Source: MFD04716-140 sp963703125
Lineage (GTDB): Bacteria; Bacteroidota; Bacteroidia; Flavobacteriales; Flavobacteriaceae
Length of the DNA stretch: 64,000 nt
NCBI GenBank assembly: GCA_963703125.1
Contig: OY969790.1
Span: forward strand, 3,472,001-3,536,000
Reading direction: 5' to 3'
Positions 45,748 through 54,819 of the stretch are shown here, in pieces. The notes below the pieces were generated by a model that was not told where the DNA came from, made no database searches, and saw only the letters and a list, made by a program, of their open reading frames with translations. Each line of letters begins with the position of its first letter. Position 1 is the first letter of the stretch. A program made the position numbers and the translations under genes.

Positions 45748-46968
45748 GTGGAAAGAAGAAATTTTGTTAAAAAGACGGTTCTTGCCTCAACGGCGGTAAC
45801 TCTTGGAGTAGATATTGTGTTTGGAAACCTAATGCCGAAAGGATATGTGCCGTTGGCCCTGCAAGATCCAGATCCTTTTAAGATGTTCGATAAGGACCCT
45901 GAAATGGTCTTGCTGAATGACAAACCATGGAATATGGAGGCCAAAGCGCACATGTTGGATGATAAAATTACGCCCAACAAATTTATGTTCATCCGTAACA
46001 ACGGACTTGTTCCCGAAAACATTGATACAAAATCGTGGTCATTGACCATTGATGGGGAATCAGTGGTAAAACCAAAGACGTATTCACTCGAAGACCTCAA
46101 AACGAATTTTAGGCAATATACCTATCAACTTACTTTGGAGTGCGGAGGAAATGGCCGTAATGAGTTCGATCCCCCAGCGGAAGGCAATCAATGGTCAATC
46201 GGTGCTGTTTCGTGCGCTACTTGGTCCGGTCCTAGATTAAGGGATATTTTGAATGACGTGGGAATAAAAAAAGATGCAGTTTATATAGGATATCACGCAG
46301 CTGATGTTCATTTGAGCCGCGATCCCAAGAAAGAGCCTATTTCCCGAGGTGTTCCAATCTCAAAAGCATTGCAGGACGAAACACTTTTGGCCATAAAAAT
46401 GAATGGAGCGGATATTCCGGTTGCACATGGCTTTCCGTTGCGATTGGTAGCCGGTGGTTGGCCTGCTTCAGTATCCGGTAAATGGATAAAACGAATTAGC
46501 ATTCGTAACATCGTGCACGATGGTGAAAAAATGGGCGGGTCTTCCTATAAAACACCTTGCAACGCGGTTGCTCCAGGAGATAAAGTCACCGAGGAGAATA
46601 TGTGCATTATTGAGTCAATGCCAGTAAAATCGCTCATCACCTATCCTAAAACAGGAGCAATGATATCTTACGGAAAGAAGTTGAGCATTCGGGGCCATTC
46701 ATGGGCAGGAGAACTTGAGGTAATGAAAATGGAATATTCCATTGATTTTGGGGCTACTTGGCATTCGTGCAAAGTTGATAAACCTTCAAACAGACTTGCA
46801 TGGCAGCATTTTTCGGCCCAAATAGAATTTCCGAAGAAAGGGTATTATGAAATATGGGCAAAGGCCACCGATACCAATGGAGTCTCACAACCCATGGTCG
46901 TTCCTGGTTGGAACCCCAAAGGATATCTTAATAATGCCTGCCATAGAATTGCAATTAAGGTCACTTGA
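45748..46968 (+). CDS. Molybdopterin-dependent sulfite dehydrogenase catalytic subunit, SorA-like
   Basis: 406 residues from GTG 45748; an upstream TTG at 45730 would add six residues. The GTG start gives a twin-arginine signal, ERRNFVKKT, so the folded cofactor-loaded enzyme is exported. The sulfite oxidase molybdopterin domain (about 70-270) has LECGGNGR with the Mo-ligand Cys and GWPASVSGKWIKRI. A Mo-co dimerisation domain follows (about 280-400) and contains GHSWAGELEVMKMEYSID. The adjacent cytochrome c gene (3-nt gap) fits a SorAB-type sulfite:cytochrome c oxidoreductase. Confidence 0.9.
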   Translation: MERRNFVKKTVLASTAVTLGVDIVFGNLMPKGYVPLALQDPDPFKMFDKDPEMVLLNDKPWNMEAKAHMLDDKITPNKFMFIRNNGLVPENIDTKSWSLTIDGESVVKPKTYSLEDLKTNFRQYTYQLTLECGGNGRNEFDPPAEGNQWSIGAVSCATWSGPRLRDILNDVGIKKDAVYIGYHAADVHLSRDPKKEPISRGVPISKALQDETLLAIKMNGADIPVAHGFPLRLVAGGWPASVSGKWIKRISIRNIVHDGEKMGGSSYKTPCNAVAPGDKVTEENMCIIESMPVKSLITYPKTGAMISYGKKLSIRGHSWAGELEVMKMEYSIDFGATWHSCKVDKPSNRLAWQHFSAQIEFPKKGYYEIWAKATDTNGVSQPMVVPGWNPKGYLNNACHRIAIKVT

Positions 46969-46971
46969 AAT

Positions 46972-47442
46972 ATGAAAGATCAACTATTTTGGAGAAGATC
47001 TAGAAATTTATACAGATTTCTTATCATAATTTGCGCACTTGCAGTCATTGTGTCCATTGCGGCCGTCTATTTTTATCAGGGTATGGAAGTTGAAATAACG
47101 GATAAAGATTCCGACTATACCTCTATTTCAAAAGATTCCGAAGATCCCGATAAGATTGAAAACGGAATACATGTGAGGACAGGTTTTGTTGAAGGTGAAG
47201 GCCTTATGACCGTTGTCAACAATTGCACAAACTGCCATTCTGCGCAATTGGTAATTCAAAATAGGATGGATAAGGAAAGATGGGTCTCTACCATTCGCTG
47301 GATGCAAAAAACACAGAACCTATGGGATTTAGGTGCCAACGAGGAAGTTATTGTCAATTACTTGGTCACCAATTATCCGCCGTTAAAAAAGGGTAGGAGA
47401 GTGGTGTTGTCCGATATTCAATGGTATGATTTAAAGTATTAA
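46972..47442 (+). CDS. Membrane-anchored monohaem cytochrome c, SorB-like
   Basis: 156 residues. An N-terminal membrane anchor (about 14-35) is followed by one haem c motif, CTNCH (about residue 85), and a distal region with RWMQKTQNLWDLG that probably carries the sixth ligand Met. It begins 3 nt after the sulfite dehydrogenase stop, so it is the natural electron acceptor of that enzyme in the periplasm. Haem attachment would use the CcsBA system at 15462. Confidence 0.88.
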   Translation: MKDQLFWRRSRNLYRFLIIICALAVIVSIAAVYFYQGMEVEITDKDSDYTSISKDSEDPDKIENGIHVRTGFVEGEGLMTVVNNCTNCHSAQLVIQNRMDKERWVSTIRWMQKTQNLWDLGANEEVIVNYLVTNYPPLKKGRRVVLSDIQWYDLKY

Positions 47443-47455
47443 TACGTCAACTAAA

Positions 47456-48337
47456 ATGGGAAAATACTGGGATGCATTTATAGGTTCTATTCTGGGGACA
47501 GCCCAATGGACATGGAAGTCCATCCTTTTTGAAGTCCCATGGTATTCCAATTACTTTTGGGGCCTGGTAGTCATCTCATTACTTGTTTGGTCTCTTGAAA
47601 TAATTTTTCCTTGGAGAAAAGAGCAATCTATTTTCAGGAGAGACTTTTGGTTGGACGTTTTTTATATGTTTTTTAATTTTTTTGTATTTGCCATTGTCAT
47701 CAGTGGTTTTTACAAATTATTGGAAAATTTGTTTTTGGATATTGGAATTAAAAAATCGGCATTAACGCTCATTGATTTATCAAGTTTGGCTCCGTGGGCC
47801 CAATTATTGCTCTTTTTCGTAGTCTTGGACCTTGTGCAATGGTTTACCCATATTCTTTTGCACCGCTATTCATTTCTATGGCAATTCCACAAAATTCATC
47901 ACAGTGTAAAGGAAATGGGATTTGCCGCTCATTTGAGGTACCATTGGATGGAAAACATCCTTTACAAACCCTTAAAAACTTTAGGGGTTATGATATTAGG
48001 AGGATTCGAACCAGGACAAGCTTATCTTGTTCATTTTATAGCCATTACGATAGGTCATTTAAACCATTCAAATATTAAAATAACTTGGGGCCCTTTAAAG
48101 TATCTTTTAAATAATCCGGTCATGCATTTGTATCATCATGCATATGAATTACCAAAAGGTAGCATAGGGGTTAATTTCGGAATTAGCCTTAGTTTATGGG
48201 ATTATATCTTTAGAACCAATTATATTCCTGAATCGAGCGGAAAAATAGTACTTGGGTTTAAAGGAGATGAGAAAGTTCCCAAGGGCTTCTGGCATCAACT
48301 CAAATACGGATTTGGAAGATTTTACGTCAAAAATTAA
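47456..48337 (+). CDS. Sterol desaturase/fatty acid hydroxylase superfamily membrane protein
   Basis: 293 residues with four or more membrane segments. The three His boxes of this di-iron superfamily are visible: HILLHR, HKIHHS with HWMEN after it, and HLYHHAY. It begins 13 nt after the cytochrome c gene, hence in the same operon. Members hydroxylate or desaturate lipids and carotenoids; the substrate here is open. It shares the superfamily with the gene at 62544. Confidence 0.88.
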   Translation: MGKYWDAFIGSILGTAQWTWKSILFEVPWYSNYFWGLVVISLLVWSLEIIFPWRKEQSIFRRDFWLDVFYMFFNFFVFAIVISGFYKLLENLFLDIGIKKSALTLIDLSSLAPWAQLLLFFVVLDLVQWFTHILLHRYSFLWQFHKIHHSVKEMGFAAHLRYHWMENILYKPLKTLGVMILGGFEPGQAYLVHFIAITIGHLNHSNIKITWGPLKYLLNNPVMHLYHHAYELPKGSIGVNFGISLSLWDYIFRTNYIPESSGKIVLGFKGDEKVPKGFWHQLKYGFGRFYVKN

Positions 48338-48370
48338 TCGGGTAAGGACCAATTGGTTCCCTACCCGATT
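48336..48370. terminator. Bidirectional terminator between convergent transcripts
   Basis: AATCGGGTA pairs with TACCCGATT, with an inner partly paired CCAATTGG palindrome. The left arm overlaps the stop codon of the hydroxylase gene and the right arm lies just before the TonB receptor stop, so it can serve both. T-runs are short. Confidence 0.6.
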
Positions 48371-48374
48371 GTTG

Positions 48375-50594
48375 TTACAATGGCACACTTATGCCCATAC
48401 TAACATTTCTGCCAATATTGGAAATTCCATCTACTTTTAATCTTGATAAATGTGAAATATAGTTGGTGTCCAACATATTGTTTCCACTAACTCGAATATC
48501 AATGGGCTTATTAAAAATGTCGACCGTGCCTCCGACCCCAATGTTCAGCAAATTATACCCTTCGGTAGGGGTTTCAAACTCATTTACATTATTCTGGGAA
48601 AATACGGATTGGAGAGTAAGGAAGCAATAACCACGATTGATCCATTCCCTATCTTTTTCAAACTCAATACGCAAAGTATTCGTCCAACTATTAGCGGGAA
48701 TTAATGGAAGGTATACATCATTGTTTAATTTGCCTGTAACGGTTTCGAAGGTACTTTCGATATGTAGCCAATCCAAAGGATGGGGATGCAAGTGAAAACC
48801 AGCTTCACCACCAAACAAGTTGGCATCCTCCTGACGGTACAGAAAAACTGCATTATCCCCTATAAATTCGCCATTTGGTTCAATAAAAATATAATCACTG
48901 ATGTTATTGTAGAATCCATTTACAAATAACTCAATATGTTCATTCTTGTATTCCAAAACCAAATCGGTCTGTAAATTCTTTTCATTCTTCAAAGTCTCGC
49001 TCCCTATTTCATACCTGTTAGTTCCTTCGTGGACACCATTTGAGGTAAGTTCGGCTAAATTGGGAGCTCTAAACCCTGAGGCTATGTTCAAACGAGCAAC
49101 CATGTTTTTGGCAAAATTTATCTTATAGCCCAATGAGGCATTAAAGCTACCGAAATCCCTATTCAAGGGCGATATGTACGATTCCTCATTCATAGAACCA
49201 TGTTCATCCCCATTTATACCGCGATGATCATAGCGTAGGCCAATTTGGAGGTCACTTTCGTTGGAAAAGTGCACATGCGAGGTCCCTAAAATGCCAATAT
49301 CATTGGTGACTGCATCAGGAATTAAGACTTCCTCACCAAAATTGGTATTTGTCCCATGCATACCTTGCAAACCCAAAATGGTCTCAATATTGCCCAGTTT
49401 GGGCATATTGTATTGAAGATTATAGCTCAATGTTGACAGATTCATATCCAATTCTGCCATATCTGTAGACTCTCCAAATTCTTTTCGATTATTGAAAATG
49501 TATCCCAAAGTTGCCTCCAAGCTCGATTTTTCGAAAAATACACTGGTTTTTGAACTCAACATATGATTGTCAATGGTCTGAAAAGGAAGATCTGGTGTCC
49601 TGGTAGTGGTTTGAAGTCCAATTTCCTCAGGAATGCCCAATTTGATATTATTGTAGTTATAACGGAGCTCAGTTTTATAGGAAGTTCCTTGATAGCCCAC
49701 CCCAGTCTTTAAATCATATTCCCGGAAGCGCGAATTTGTTGCTCTTTCGCCGGCACCCGTTTTATAGTCTGTATGGGAAGCTACACTGCCGCGCGCCATA
49801 AACTTAAATTTTTCACCCGAAGTTTTGACTCCTGCATTGGTTCCAAGACCTTGGGTATTGGAAAAATAATTTAAGTTTATGTCACCCTCTGTGGTGTTGG
49901 GCAATGTAAATTTTTCAGGATTTAAATACAGGACTCCACCCATCGCATCCGAACCATATAACAATGTTGCCGGGCCCTTAATAACTTCGATACTTTCAAT
50001 ACCGGCATCACTAAGCCCCAAGCCGTGCTCGCCGCCCCATTGTTGATTTTCCAGTCTGATACCTTGGGCATATACCAATACACGATTGGATCCCAAACCT
50101 CTAATCACGGGCTTTCCAATACTTATGCCTGTTGACACGTTTTGCACTCCCGGCACTTTTGTAATGCCCTCAGAAAGTGTTATCGCACCTGTTTTTCTAA
50201 TTTCGGACATATTGGCCTGTTCAACTTTCATAACATTTTCACTTTGTAGTTTATGAAAGGGTGTTGATACGATGATTTCCTGCATTTCTATCGCGCTTGA
50301 CTCCATAGTAATATCAAGGGAATTACTACCGGGTCTAATTTCAATGTTTTGGGAAAATGTTCTATAGCCAAGATAAGAAGCAACAATCTTGTAGTTGCCA
50401 ACAGGTAGCTTGTCAATACTAAAATTGCCGTCCTCTGCACTTACAGTGCCTTTTTCCAAATGGGGCAAATAAATTTCTACCTGTTCAAGAGGTTTGTTAT
50501 CCGTGCCATCCAGTATTTTACCGGATAGTGAATTTTGAGAATAGCAAGCAAAATATGTCATTGCGCAGAGCAATGAAAAGAATGTTTTTTTCAT
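48375..50594 (-). CDS. TonB-dependent outer membrane receptor
   Basis: 739 residues. It has a signal peptide (about 1-19), a CarboxypepD_reg-like domain (about 22-105), a TonB box region with MQEIIVSTPF, a plug (about 120-230; GKPVIRGLGSNRVLVYAQG), a 22-strand barrel and a terminal VSMGISVPL. The size and absence of a SusD partner indicate uptake of a metal chelate or small cofactor rather than a glycan. The small His/Cys-rich gene directly upstream suggests a metal (zinc or copper) link, as seen for similar pairs in Flavobacteriaceae. Confidence 0.92.
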   Translation of the reverse strand: MKKTFFSLLCAMTYFACYSQNSLSGKILDGTDNKPLEQVEIYLPHLEKGTVSAEDGNFSIDKLPVGNYKIVASYLGYRTFSQNIEIRPGSNSLDITMESSAIEMQEIIVSTPFHKLQSENVMKVEQANMSEIRKTGAITLSEGITKVPGVQNVSTGISIGKPVIRGLGSNRVLVYAQGIRLENQQWGGEHGLGLSDAGIESIEVIKGPATLLYGSDAMGGVLYLNPEKFTLPNTTEGDINLNYFSNTQGLGTNAGVKTSGEKFKFMARGSVASHTDYKTGAGERATNSRFREYDLKTGVGYQGTSYKTELRYNYNNIKLGIPEEIGLQTTTRTPDLPFQTIDNHMLSSKTSVFFEKSSLEATLGYIFNNRKEFGESTDMAELDMNLSTLSYNLQYNMPKLGNIETILGLQGMHGTNTNFGEEVLIPDAVTNDIGILGTSHVHFSNESDLQIGLRYDHRGINGDEHGSMNEESYISPLNRDFGSFNASLGYKINFAKNMVARLNIASGFRAPNLAELTSNGVHEGTNRYEIGSETLKNEKNLQTDLVLEYKNEHIELFVNGFYNNISDYIFIEPNGEFIGDNAVFLYRQEDANLFGGEAGFHLHPHPLDWLHIESTFETVTGKLNNDVYLPLIPANSWTNTLRIEFEKDREWINRGYCFLTLQSVFSQNNVNEFETPTEGYNLLNIGVGGTVDIFNKPIDIRVSGNNMLDTNYISHLSRLKVDGISNIGRNVSMGISVPL

Positions 50595-50632
50595 AACTTA
50601 AAATTGAATTAATAAATTTTAATAATAACTTG

Positions 50633-50962
50633 TTATGAAAAGGATGGAGGCCCCCTAAGATTAAAATGAAGTTTCTGATATTTGCTTAGAAAGGTATATA
50701 CTGAATAATTTTTTTCCTCAACAAGAGCTACCTGTGTAGCGTTGAAATGAAATAAGGTGGGAAGGCTATACGAGGAGAGCTTATATTTTTGAAAATCACA
50801 ATCAAATTCCGCCTTATGAAAATGCACTTTTTTTTCATGGCATTGTACATTGGAATGACCATGAAGTGCGTGCACAAGTTTAATTATCGTAGGTGCAGAG
50901 ATACAGCCTATAAGAAATAGTGCAGTGAAAGAGAGTATAGTGCTTCTAAAAAATATCTTCAC
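50633..50962 (-). CDS. Small exported His/Cys-rich protein linked to the TonB receptor
   Basis: 109 residues. A signal or lipoprotein-like N-terminus (LFLIGC) precedes a cluster of potential metal ligands, HALHGHSNVQCHEKKVHFH, and EFDCDF. The C-terminus ends in LRGPPSFS, a tail I recall in small flavobacterial proteins that precede TonB receptors. It starts the transcript and ends 38 nt before the receptor ATG. Metal sensing or delivery is inferred from composition and position only. Confidence 0.75.
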   Translation of the reverse strand: MKIFFRSTILSFTALFLIGCISAPTIIKLVHALHGHSNVQCHEKKVHFHKAEFDCDFQKYKLSSYSLPTLFHFNATQVALVEEKNYSVYTFLSKYQKLHFNLRGPPSFS

Positions 50963-51012
50963 GAGTCAAATCTACTAATTATTCAACAACTAAAGTGTTA
51001 ATAAATACGTGG

Positions 51013-51330
51013 TTATTTAAATAGAAAACCCAAGCCCATACGTCCCAACATCTTTTTTTCAAAGTTCCAAAAGAATTTAAACTGTCCAAATAGCCATCCA
51101 TAGAGGACCAATAGAATTTGATAAAAAGGAAAAATCAATAATATACGCAATACCCAATAGGACCCTGTACTCCACCAGGCTTCCGTAAAATTATTCCTAT
51201 GAACGCCCAGCCATTCTAAAACAGGACTTGCCACATACACCGAGGAAGACCCTGTAATGGCAAAGACGATAAAAATAATAACAAGTTGGAAATTACTGCT
51301 AACGGCCCAGCGTTCTTTTAATTTATTCAT
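51013..51330 (-). CDS. DUF6787-type small membrane protein
   Basis: 105 residues from ATG 51328-51330, preferred over an in-frame start seven codons upstream because the conserved NKLKERWAV begins here. Two hydrophobic segments (about 15-37 and 62-83) and an aromatic C-terminus (GQFKFFWNFEKKMLGRMGL) fit the family. Function unknown; relatives are sometimes misnamed prolipoprotein diacylglyceryl transferase. It follows the DUF6146 gene by 30 nt. Confidence 0.8.
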   Translation of the reverse strand: MNKLKERWAVSSNFQLVIIFIVFAITGSSSVYVASPVLEWLGVHRNNFTEAWWSTGSYWVLRILLIFPFYQILLVLYGWLFGQFKFFWNFEKKMLGRMGLGFLFK

Positions 51331-51360
51331 TGCGACGATTATCGCTTGCAAATATAAACC

Positions 51361-51819
51361 TTAAACCCGAGGAGTAAAAGGACCAAGTCTTTGATTATAC
51401 TTGCGTTGAAAATATATGAAATAATAATATAGCTTATAGTTTACCTCGTATCCATAATCAATATTTGGGTTGTAGTCAATCTGCATTTCATATAAATTTG
51501 GACTATAACGTAGAGGCTCTAAGACCCTTTGGTTCCAATTGATTACATAAATCCTATTTCTATTCTCCAAATAAGATTGTGAATAGTAACCTTCTGGCTT
51601 CGCAATACTCTGTAGCCAGAAATTGAAACCCGGCTCAATAATAATGATCTGATATTCGGTTTCATCATTGGCAATTGTAATGGTATCACCTTTTTTTTCG
51701 GCAAACGCTTCTTTTTCCTTATCCGTTATAGATAATGCGTTCTTATTGGTGCCACACCTAGCAAACACCACAATAACCACAAGCATTAATGTTGCTAACT
51801 TTAGAATTGACTTTTTCAT
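51361..51819 (-). CDS. DUF6146-type lipoprotein
   Basis: 152 residues from ATG 51817-51819; the longer reading would need a TTG. A GGGAAGA Shine-Dalgarno-like stretch lies just upstream. The signal ends in FARC with Cys22 as the lipid anchor. The domain contains NFWLQSIAKPEGYYSQSYLE, ending NQRLGPFTPRV, a pattern I associate with DUF6146. Function unknown; probably in an operon with the DUF6787 gene. Confidence 0.8.
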   Translation of the reverse strand: MKKSILKLATLMLVVIVVFARCGTNKNALSITDKEKEAFAEKKGDTITIANDETEYQIIIIEPGFNFWLQSIAKPEGYYSQSYLENRNRIYVINWNQRVLEPLRYSPNLYEMQIDYNPNIDYGYEVNYKLYYYFIYFQRKYNQRLGPFTPRV

Positions 51820-51892
51820 TCTTCCCAATTTTAACCTGTTAGTCGAAATAGATGCTTCAACCTGAATATTTATATTTCAGAACTTTAATTTA

Positions 51893-51928
51893 CAAAAAAA
51901 AAGCCGTTTGCACTGGCAAACGGCTTTT
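51893..51928. terminator. Strong bidirectional terminator after the DUF937 gene
   Basis: AAAAGCCGTTTGC and GCAAACGGCTTTT form a perfect 13-bp stem with a 4-nt loop, flanked by A-tract and T-tract. On the minus strand it ends the DUF937 transcript 20 nt past the stop codon. Confidence 0.9.
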
Positions 51929-51948
51929 GATATTTAAATGCAAGGAAA

Positions 51949-52581
51949 TTATCTTCCGAAAAGACCCCCTAAAAGTCCGCCTAATCCTCCTTTTTTCTTA
52001 CTTGTGCCCATTACCATGCCGGCAACATCGTCTAAAATGCTACCATCACCATCTGCATCCAATAAGGTAGTGATCAAGCTCTGATTCTGTTGAGGCTGAC
52101 CACCTAAAAGCCCACCAAGAAGACTGTTCATTCCACTGGCATCGTTGATATTGTTCTGAGAAGTTTGTTTTCCGATAAAACCCATCACAATTGGAGCTGC
52201 TATTTTTAAAATATTGGCGATGGAAGCCGCATCCATACCTGATTTTTGACTCAATGCATTTTCAACTTGTGGTTGTTTGTTTCCGAAAACATGGCCCAAT
52301 ATTCCTGCACCATCATTAATGACCGATTCATCTACGCCGCCTCCAAAAAGGCCTCCTAAATCATCTAGGATGCTGCCATCATGCTTCGATGAAAGAGCGC
52401 CCATTAAGCCTTGGGCACCTTGCGGAGTTGCAACATTTTTTTTCAATGCCCCTAAAATCAGAGGCATAGCCATGCCTAAAACATCTGCTGTTTTGCTTTC
52501 CGGCTGACCGGTTTGACCAGCAACCCCACTAATTAATTGTTTGCCCATTGGGCTGTTTAGTAAATCTAATAATCCTGACAT
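51949..52581 (-). CDS. DUF937 domain protein
   Basis: 210 residues, rich in Gly, Ala, Leu and Gln. It begins MSGLLDLLNSPMGKQLISG, the DUF937 signature. An internal repeat of about 95-100 residues is suggested by two copies of DGSILDDLGG/DGSILDDVAG and of IMGFIGKQ/LILGALKK-type helices. The Gly-rich end reads KKGGLGGLLGGLFGR. It has no signal peptide or membrane segment. Function unknown; it is transcribed alone. Confidence 0.88.
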   Translation of the reverse strand: MSGLLDLLNSPMGKQLISGVAGQTGQPESKTADVLGMAMPLILGALKKNVATPQGAQGLMGALSSKHDGSILDDLGGLFGGGVDESVINDGAGILGHVFGNKQPQVENALSQKSGMDAASIANILKIAAPIVMGFIGKQTSQNNINDASGMNSLLGGLLGGQPQQNQSLITTLLDADGDGSILDDVAGMVMGTSKKKGGLGGLLGGLFGR

Positions 52582-52638
52582 TTTATAGTTAATTTAAAAT
52601 TGGTTCTGAAATGTACAAAAAGCAACTCTTTTTTAGCT

Positions 52639-53595
52639 CTATAAAGTATTGCTTAATTCAATAATTTGCATCGCCAGTTCAATGCCTATTCGGTCCTGGG
52701 CTTCCTTAGTGGCTGCCCCGATGTGCGGTGTTAGCGAAATATTGGGATGCATTAGTATTTTTATTTCTGGATTTGGTTCTGATTCAAAAACATCCAGGCC
52801 GGCAAAAGATACTTTACCGCTATCCAGCGCATCGACCAAGGCAACTTCGTCCATAATGCCACCACGGGCGGCATTTACAATACCTACACCTTTTTTCATT
52901 AAATCGAACTCCTTTTTCCCTATTACATATCCCGATTGCGCTGGGATATGTAAGGAAATAAAATCCGAGGTTTCTAAAACCTCGTTCAGGGTGGTATTTT
53001 GAAGTTCAAAAGAGACTTCCTGTCCATCAAAAAAAGGAATTTTTAAAATTATCTTATCGATAAGTGGATCAAAGTAGACTATTTTCATTCCTATTCCTAG
53101 TGCTATTTTAGCCGTCGCTTGGCCTATCCTTCCAAAACCAATCAATCCCAAGGTTTTTCCCCTTAGCTCAATTCCATTGGCGTAGCTTTTTTTAAGCTGG
53201 GTGAATTTACTATCCCCATCCAAAGGCATATTGCGATTTGAATCATGCAAAAAGCGTACGCAACCATAAAAATGGGCAAAAACCAATTCCGCTACCGATT
53301 GCGACGAAGCCGCCGGTGTATTGATTACGTTAATACCTTTTTGTTTGGCATATTCCACATCAATATTGTCCATTCCTACACCGCCCCGCCCAATAAGCTT
53401 TAATGATGGGCAAACATCTATAAGGTCTTTTCGGACCTTAGTGGCACTGCGCACCAACAAGCCGGTAATATTATTTTGATTAATAAAATTCGCAAGTTGC
53501 TCTTGGGCCACGGTGGTGGTGAGAATTTCAAGACCAGCATTTTTCAAGGCCGTTATACCAGATTCGGAAATTCCATCATTTGCGAGTATTTTCAT
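52639..53595 (-). CDS. serA: D-3-phosphoglycerate dehydrogenase-type 2-hydroxyacid dehydrogenase
   Basis: 318 residues. The NAD motif is GLIGFGRIGQATAKIA and the catalytic residues lie in NAARGGIMDE (Arg), VFESEPNP (Glu) and LTPHIGAAT (His). It lacks the C-terminal ACT regulatory domain of E. coli SerA, as is common in Bacteroidota. It follows serC on the same strand by 64 nt, so the pair supplies the first two steps of serine synthesis. Confidence 0.92.
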   Translation of the reverse strand: MKILANDGISESGITALKNAGLEILTTTVAQEQLANFINQNNITGLLVRSATKVRKDLIDVCPSLKLIGRGGVGMDNIDVEYAKQKGINVINTPAASSQSVAELVFAHFYGCVRFLHDSNRNMPLDGDSKFTQLKKSYANGIELRGKTLGLIGFGRIGQATAKIALGIGMKIVYFDPLIDKIILKIPFFDGQEVSFELQNTTLNEVLETSDFISLHIPAQSGYVIGKKEFDLMKKGVGIVNAARGGIMDEVALVDALDSGKVSFAGLDVFESEPNPEIKILMHPNISLTPHIGAATKEAQDRIGIELAMQIIELSNTL

Positions 53596-53659
53596 TTGCT
53601 ATAGGGTACCAATTTTATTCGCATATTAATTTTGACTAAATATAATCGGATTGAATGAT

Positions 53660-54724
53660 CTATGCTTTACGTTCCATTTCACTCATTACATCAACCAATA
53701 CTCCTACACTCTCCAATGAAAGCGCGTTGTACATGGATGCCCGATAACCGCCTACCGACCTGTGTCCGTTTAATCCGACAATTCCGGCTTCTTTTAAAGC
53801 ACTATCAAAGGTTTCTTTCAATCCTTCCTCTGCCAGGTTGAATGTTGCATTCATGTTGGAACGGTCTTCAACATTGGCGTAACCGTCGAAAATAGGATTA
53901 AGGTCTATTTCAGAATACAAAAGCTGCGCTTTTTTATCGTTTATTTCCTCGATTTTAGAAATGCCGCCCAAGTTTTTCAACCATTCCAGGGTTAACATGG
54001 AAACATATACGGCAAAAACGGAAGGGGTATTGAACATACTTTCTTTGGCGATATGCACTTTATAGTCAAGTATAGATGGTATCTTCCTTGTAACCTTTCC
54101 TAAAATCTCCTCTTTGACCACAACCAAAGTGGCACCGGCCGGACCCATATTTTTTTGGGCGCCCGCGTAAATAAGGTCGAACTTTGAGAAATCGAGCTGA
54201 CGTGAAAAGATATCGGAGCTCATATCACAAACAATGGGTGAATCAGTTGTGGGAAATTTTTTAATCTGGGTTCCGAAGATTGTGTTATTGGATGTTAAAT
54301 GAAGAAAATCCAATCCATTCGGAACAGTATAACCTTTTGGGATGTATTTGAAATTCTCATCTTTTGAAGACCCAACCTCAATAACTTCGCCGAATAATTT
54401 GGCTTCTTTTATCGCGTTTGAACTCCAAGTACCTGTATTAAGGTACCCAGCTTTGGTTTCCAATAAATTGTAAGCAACCATCAAAAACTGAAGACTGGCA
54501 CCACCCTGTAAGAACAAGGCCTGATACCCTTGATCTTCAAGGCCCAATAATTCAAGTGCCAATGCCCTTGCCTTATCCATTACAGCTACAAAGTCCTTGC
54601 TCCTATGGGATATTTCAATTAACGAAAGGCCAGAACCGTTAAAATCCATTACGGCCTCAGAGGCTTTCAATAGCACATCCTGTGGCAGAATACATGGGCC
54701 GGCACTGAAGTTATGTTTTTTCAT
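53660..54724 (-). CDS. serC: 3-phosphoserine aminotransferase
   Basis: 354 residues, normal length. It opens with HNFSAGPCILP, the SerC hallmark. It has FLQGGASLQF and YAGAQKNMGPAGATLVVV with the PLP Lys, and the C-terminal GHRSVGGYRASMYN. It converts 3-phosphohydroxypyruvate to phosphoserine with glutamate, and sits directly upstream of serA. Confidence 0.96.
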   Translation of the reverse strand: MKKHNFSAGPCILPQDVLLKASEAVMDFNGSGLSLIEISHRSKDFVAVMDKARALALELLGLEDQGYQALFLQGGASLQFLMVAYNLLETKAGYLNTGTWSSNAIKEAKLFGEVIEVGSSKDENFKYIPKGYTVPNGLDFLHLTSNNTIFGTQIKKFPTTDSPIVCDMSSDIFSRQLDFSKFDLIYAGAQKNMGPAGATLVVVKEEILGKVTRKIPSILDYKVHIAKESMFNTPSVFAVYVSMLTLEWLKNLGGISKIEEINDKKAQLLYSEIDLNPIFDGYANVEDRSNMNATFNLAEEGLKETFDSALKEAGIVGLNGHRSVGGYRASMYNALSLESVGVLVDVMSEMERKA

Positions 54725-54819
54725 ATAAGTTGTTTAATGCAATGAATGTTTTGTTGTTTGGATATCAAAAAATCACAAATTTACAATGAATATGTAGTAA
54801 TTATATTAAAATTAATCTA

